From positions 1-6,204 of the forward strand of contig CALDLZ010000411.1 in NCBI GenBank assembly GCA_937915335.1: 6,204 bases of DNA, written 5' to 3'. The notes beneath the pieces were generated by a model that did not search any database, was not told where the DNA came from, and worked only from the letters and a program-made list of their open reading frames with translations. The DNA is from an uncultured Faecalibacterium sp. GTDB lineage: Bacteria; Bacillota; Clostridia; Oscillospirales; Ruminococcaceae. Positions 5,080-6,204 of the stretch are shown piece after piece. The translations under genes were made by a program, and so were the position numbers. Numbering within the stretch: position 1 is the first letter of the stretch; every line of letters starts with the position of its first letter.

Positions 5080-5277
5080 TTACGCGCTGGCGCTCTTGCG
5101 GCCCAGCACCTCATCCACGCTGCACTGGAAGATGTCCGCCAGCTTCATCAGGTTCTGGACTGTGGGGGTGCTGTCTCCGCTCTCCCACGCGCTGACGCTG
5201 GCCTGCTTCACGCCCATGCGGGCCGCCAGTTCGTACTGCTTCATCCCGACGGCTTCCCGCAGAGATCTGATTGACAT
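5080..5277 (-). CDS. Cro/CI-type transcriptional repressor (65 aa)
   Basis: This 65-residue protein is almost entirely one HTH domain: MSIRSLREAVGMKQYELAAR, then MGVKQASVSAWESGDSTPTV, with the recognition helix around QASVSAWE, and the typical ending LADIFQCSVDEVLGR. There is no dimerisation or LexA-like peptidase domain, so it would act as a small dimeric repressor and cannot be a self-cleaving CI. The start ATG 5277 has AAAGGAG five or six bases upstream. It is the first gene of the leftward operon and is transcribed from the promoter at 5355-5383. A 14-bp palindrome lies just after that promoter's start point, which suggests autoregulation. A divergent HTH gene at 5442 makes this pair resemble a phage genetic switch. 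Confidence 0.9.
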   Translation of the reverse strand: MSIRSLREAVGMKQYELAARMGVKQASVSAWESGDSTPTVQNLMKLADIFQCSVDEVLGRKSASA

Positions 5278-5332
5278 GTTAAACTCCTTTCCGCCGCTTG
5301 CATCCGCGGCAACGGTGTGATAATATAAATGC

Positions 5333-5346
5333 GAGCTAATTAGCTC
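5333..5346. promoter_or_regulatory. Perfect 14-bp palindrome GAGCTAATTAGCTC, likely operator
   Basis: The sequence is its own reverse complement over 14 bp. It lies at about +2 to +16 of the leftward promoter (predicted start near 5348), where a bound dimer would block transcription. Either of the two flanking Cro/CI-type proteins could bind it. The partner is not known from sequence. Confidence 0.5.
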
Positions 5347-5354
5347 ATGATTGA

Positions 5355-5383
5355 AATTTATCTTAAAGTTTTTAGATTGTCAA
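5355..5383 (-). promoter_or_regulatory. Leftward promoter of the repressor and replication operon
   Basis: On the minus strand, a perfect -35 TTGACA (5383-5378) is followed after exactly 17 bp by TAAATT (5360-5355), a 4/6 match to the -10. The predicted start is near 5348, about 70 bases before the repressor ATG. The surrounding DNA is AT-rich. This is the only convincing promoter seen for the minus-strand gene train from 5277 onward. Confidence 0.7.
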
Positions 5384-5402
5384 TATAAAATCTAAAAACT
5401 TT
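5365..5402. repeat. 14-bp inverted repeat in the divergent regulatory region
   Basis: AAAGTTTTTAGATT (5365-5378) and AATCTAAAAACTTT (5389-5402) are exact reverse complements with a 10-bp centre that contains most of the shared -35 region. The dyad covers the leftward -35 and spacer and the rightward promoter region, so a bound regulator could control both directions. Confidence 0.65.
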
Positions 5403-5406
5403 TACT
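5377..5406 (+). promoter_or_regulatory. Possible rightward promoter of the divergent HTH gene
   Basis: TTGTCA (5377-5382) matches the -35 at 5 of 6 positions and shares its bases with the leftward -35. TTTACT (5401-5406) is a weak -10 after 18 bp and lacks the important second-position A. TATAAA at 5384-5389 is a better -10 but has no good -35. One of the two probably serves the gene at 5442. Confidence 0.35.
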
Positions 5407-5441
5407 ACTTCTCCTTTCTGCACAAAAATGAGGTGTCTACT

Positions 5442-5678
5442 TTGTACGATTCTTTGGACGTTGCTGCGCGGATTAAATCATTAGCAAAACTGAAAAAGAT
5501 TACCGTCAAGAAGCTCCTTTTGGATGCTGGGCTTAGCTATAACATGATGACCATGATGCGGACATCCATGCCCAAGGCCGACAACCTCGCAAAGCTGGCT
5601 GATGGACTGGACTGCTCCGTGGACTACCTTCTGGGCCGCACCGATGACCCCCAGAGCCACCGGAGGGAACACGCATGA
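5442..5678 (+). CDS. Small Cro/CI-type regulator (78 aa), divergent from the repressor
   Basis: The protein contains an HTH of the Cro/CI type: IKSLAKLKKITVKKLLLDAG, then MRTSMPKADNLAKLADGL and the ending DCSVDYLLGRTDD. This is a very common small regulator type in Clostridia elements. I place the start at TTG 5442 because GAGGTG (5430-5435) makes a proper ribosome site six bases before it. The upstream in-frame GTG at 5433 is part of that ribosome site and would itself lack one; starting there would give 81 aa. The gene is transcribed away from the 65-aa repressor gene across a region with two dyads, an arrangement like the cI/cro switch of phages. It is followed by a 35-aa ORF through an ATGA overlap. 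Its operator specificity is unknown. Confidence 0.85.
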   Translation: MYDSLDVAARIKSLAKLKKITVKKLLLDAGLSYNMMTMMRTSMPKADNLAKLADGLDCSVDYLLGRTDDPQSHRREHA

Positions 5679-5782
5679 AACGCTATGAAAAAGACTTGAA
5701 GCGCTTGCAGGCCACGATCTTCTTACATACCCAGTCCCATCTCCCGCAGCTTCAAGAAATTCTCACACTTTGCGTGCAATGA
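5675..5782 (+). CDS. Putative 35-aa protein coupled to the HTH gene
   Basis: ATG 5675 overlaps the HTH gene stop (ATGA) and has a strong ribosome site, GGAGGG, seven bases upstream. The frame reads MKRYEKDLKRLQATIFLHTQ, then a mainly helical stretch ending LTLCVQ before TGA 5782. The N-terminal half is basic and probably helical. The last 20 codons lie opposite the 3' end of the convergent 96-aa gene, so the frame may be either a genuine short gene or the truncated start of a longer one cut by rearrangement. No family is recognised. Its expression would follow that of the 78-aa regulator. Confidence 0.45.
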   Translation: MKRYEKDLKRLQATIFLHTQSHLPQLQEILTLCVQ

Positions 5783-6013
5783 GCAACCGACTAAGGTTCT
5801 CTCGACATAAAGAGGATAGTGACGGTACCGAATGACGGCGTGTGCACATTTCAAACACCGTTGACTTCGGCAAGGCTCAATTCCCGGATAATCCGCCCGC
5901 ATAGAGGTCAGTTCTTCCAGTCGATTTCTCAAATTTGCGCAATCAGCTTTCAATACGTCATTCTCAAATTCAAGTTCCCGGCAACGCCGGAACACCGTAA
6001 ATGGGTTTCGCAT
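5723..6013 (-). CDS. Cys-rich protein with N-terminal coiled coil, unknown function (96 aa)
   Basis: I chose ATG 6013 because AAAGGAGG lies eight bases upstream; a longer in-frame start at 6085 would have no ribosome site and would overlap the promoter. Residues about 8-37 (CRELEFENDVLKADCANLRN and on) have a heptad-like pattern typical of a short coiled coil. Seven cysteines occur. The C-terminal five are arranged as C48-x4-C53-x2-C56 and C77-x5-C83, which suggests a zinc-binding site and a role in protein or nucleic-acid binding. No known family was recognised. The gene stands alone, converges on the 35-aa ORF with a 60-base overlap, and is read from the promoter at 6076-6104. No terminator was seen after its stop. 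Confidence 0.72.
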   Translation of the reverse strand: MRNPFTVFRRCRELEFENDVLKADCANLRNRLEELTSMRADYPGIEPCRSQRCLKCAHAVIRYRHYPLYVERTLVGCSLHAKCENFLKLREMGLGM

Positions 6014-6075
6014 CCTTGCATCCTCCTTTCTTTTTGTCCGCCGCGTTCGGTGCGGGTTGATTAGGTTGTGACTAT

Positions 6076-6104
6076 AAATTATCACTCAATTTAGTGCTTG
6101 TAAA
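6076..6104 (-). promoter_or_regulatory. Leftward promoter of the 96-aa Cys-rich gene
   Basis: On the minus strand, TTTACA (6104-6099, 5/6 match to -35) is followed after 17 bp by TAATTT (6081-6076). GATAAT two bases upstream of it is an alternative -10 with shorter spacing. An imperfect dyad beginning GTGACTATA (6068-6085) covers the -10 and could be an operator. Confidence 0.45.
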
Positions 6105-6126
6105 GTTAGTTTTCGCTATTTTTAAT
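6098..6126 (+). promoter_or_regulatory. Rightward promoter of the gene at 6148
   Basis: TTGTAA (6098-6103) and TTTAAT (6121-6126) are separated by 17 bp. The -35 bases are the same ones used by the leftward promoter, so the two are back to back. The predicted start is near 6132-6133, leaving a very short leader with the ribosome site almost at the RNA 5' end. Confidence 0.4.
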
Positions 6127-6147
6127 GATTTTGGAGGTTTGTACAAA

Positions 6148-6204
6148 ATGAATCGTATAGGCTCGTACAAATCTCCCAATATTGCAGATTGCGTCAAAGC
6201 ATTG
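6148..6204 (+). CDS. Start of an unidentified rightward gene (partial, 3' end outside window)
   Basis: ATG 6148 is preceded by GGAGG (6133-6137, ten bases away), and the frame is open to the window edge: MNRIGSYKSPNIADCVKAL. Nineteen residues are too few to name a family. The gene is divergent from the 96-aa gene and has its own candidate promoter at 6098-6126. A 7-bp direct repeat, GTACAAA, occurs just before the start (6141-6147) and within the gene (6165-6171). Confidence 0.6.
   Translation, partial: MNRIGSYKSPNIADCVKAL

Noticed and set aside
5322..5350. TATATT on the minus strand as a second repressor promoter
   Set aside because: The hexamer 17 bp upstream (TCATGA) does not resemble a -35, and the TTGACA promoter nearby is much better.
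5428..5484. 18-codon frame from ATG 5428 ahead of the divergent HTH gene (possible leader peptide)
   Set aside because: There is no ribosome site before this ATG; the AGGTG following it fits the TTG 5442 start instead.
6141..6171. GTACAAA direct repeat around the start of the last gene
   Set aside because: Only 7 bp and two copies in AT-rich DNA; chance is likely.
1..6204. CRISPR arrays, rRNA, tRNA, insertion sequences
   Set aside because: No regularly spaced repeats, RNA-gene signatures, transposase frames or terminal inverted repeats were seen.

Overview
The window looks like the replication and partition module of a mobile element (an integrative and conjugative element or a plasmid-prophage) from a GC-rich Clostridia bacterium of the Oscillospiraceae/Ruminococcaceae type. 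The reasons are strong AGGAGG-type ribosome sites on nearly every gene, GTG/TTG starts, small Cro/CI-type regulators ending in CSVDxxLGR-like tails as is typical of Firmicutes, and the combination of a winged-helix initiator, a hexameric helicase and ParA/ParB. No integrase, relaxase or transposase is visible, so the type of element is inferred.

Most of the window (1-5277) is one leftward (minus-strand) gene train. In transcription order it reads: a 65-aa Cro/CI repressor (5277-5080), a 47-aa unknown protein (4994-4851), a 195-aa HTH protein (4822-4235), a 30-aa membrane peptide (4238-4146), a winged-helix replication initiator (4133-3342), a Twinkle/T7-gp4-like helicase (3361-2009), a 78-aa unknown protein (2012-1776), ParA (1773-1009) and ParB (1009 to beyond base 1). 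From 4822 leftward, genes overlap by 1-20 bases or are only 2-12 bases apart, so translational coupling is likely.

Two regulatory layers lie inside this train. The first is inside the initiator gene: an AT-rich block (3675-3712) next to five copies of GGGGTGAA (one degenerate) arranged as two inverted pairs 41 bp apart. This is the layout of a lambda-O-type origin embedded in its own initiator gene. The second is in the 3' end of the 195-aa HTH gene: a plus-strand extended -10 promoter followed about 40 bp later by a 14-bp-stem intrinsic terminator. This predicts a roughly 75-nt antisense RNA lying across the mRNA upstream of the membrane peptide and initiator genes, a natural position for copy-number or expression control. 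An 11-bp inverted repeat and a hairpin over a ribosome site on the mRNA add possible switch elements.

The right part (5278-6204) is AT-richer and holds a phage-like divergent switch. The leftward repressor promoter and a rightward gene for a second small Cro/CI-type regulator (5442-5678) face away from each other across a 14+14 bp inverted repeat and a 14-bp palindrome. A 35-aa ORF follows by ATGA overlap. A convergent gene for a 96-aa Cys-rich coiled-coil protein (6013-5723) overlaps its end. A second pair of divergent promoters (6076-6126) serves that gene and a rightward gene that starts at 6148 and leaves the window.
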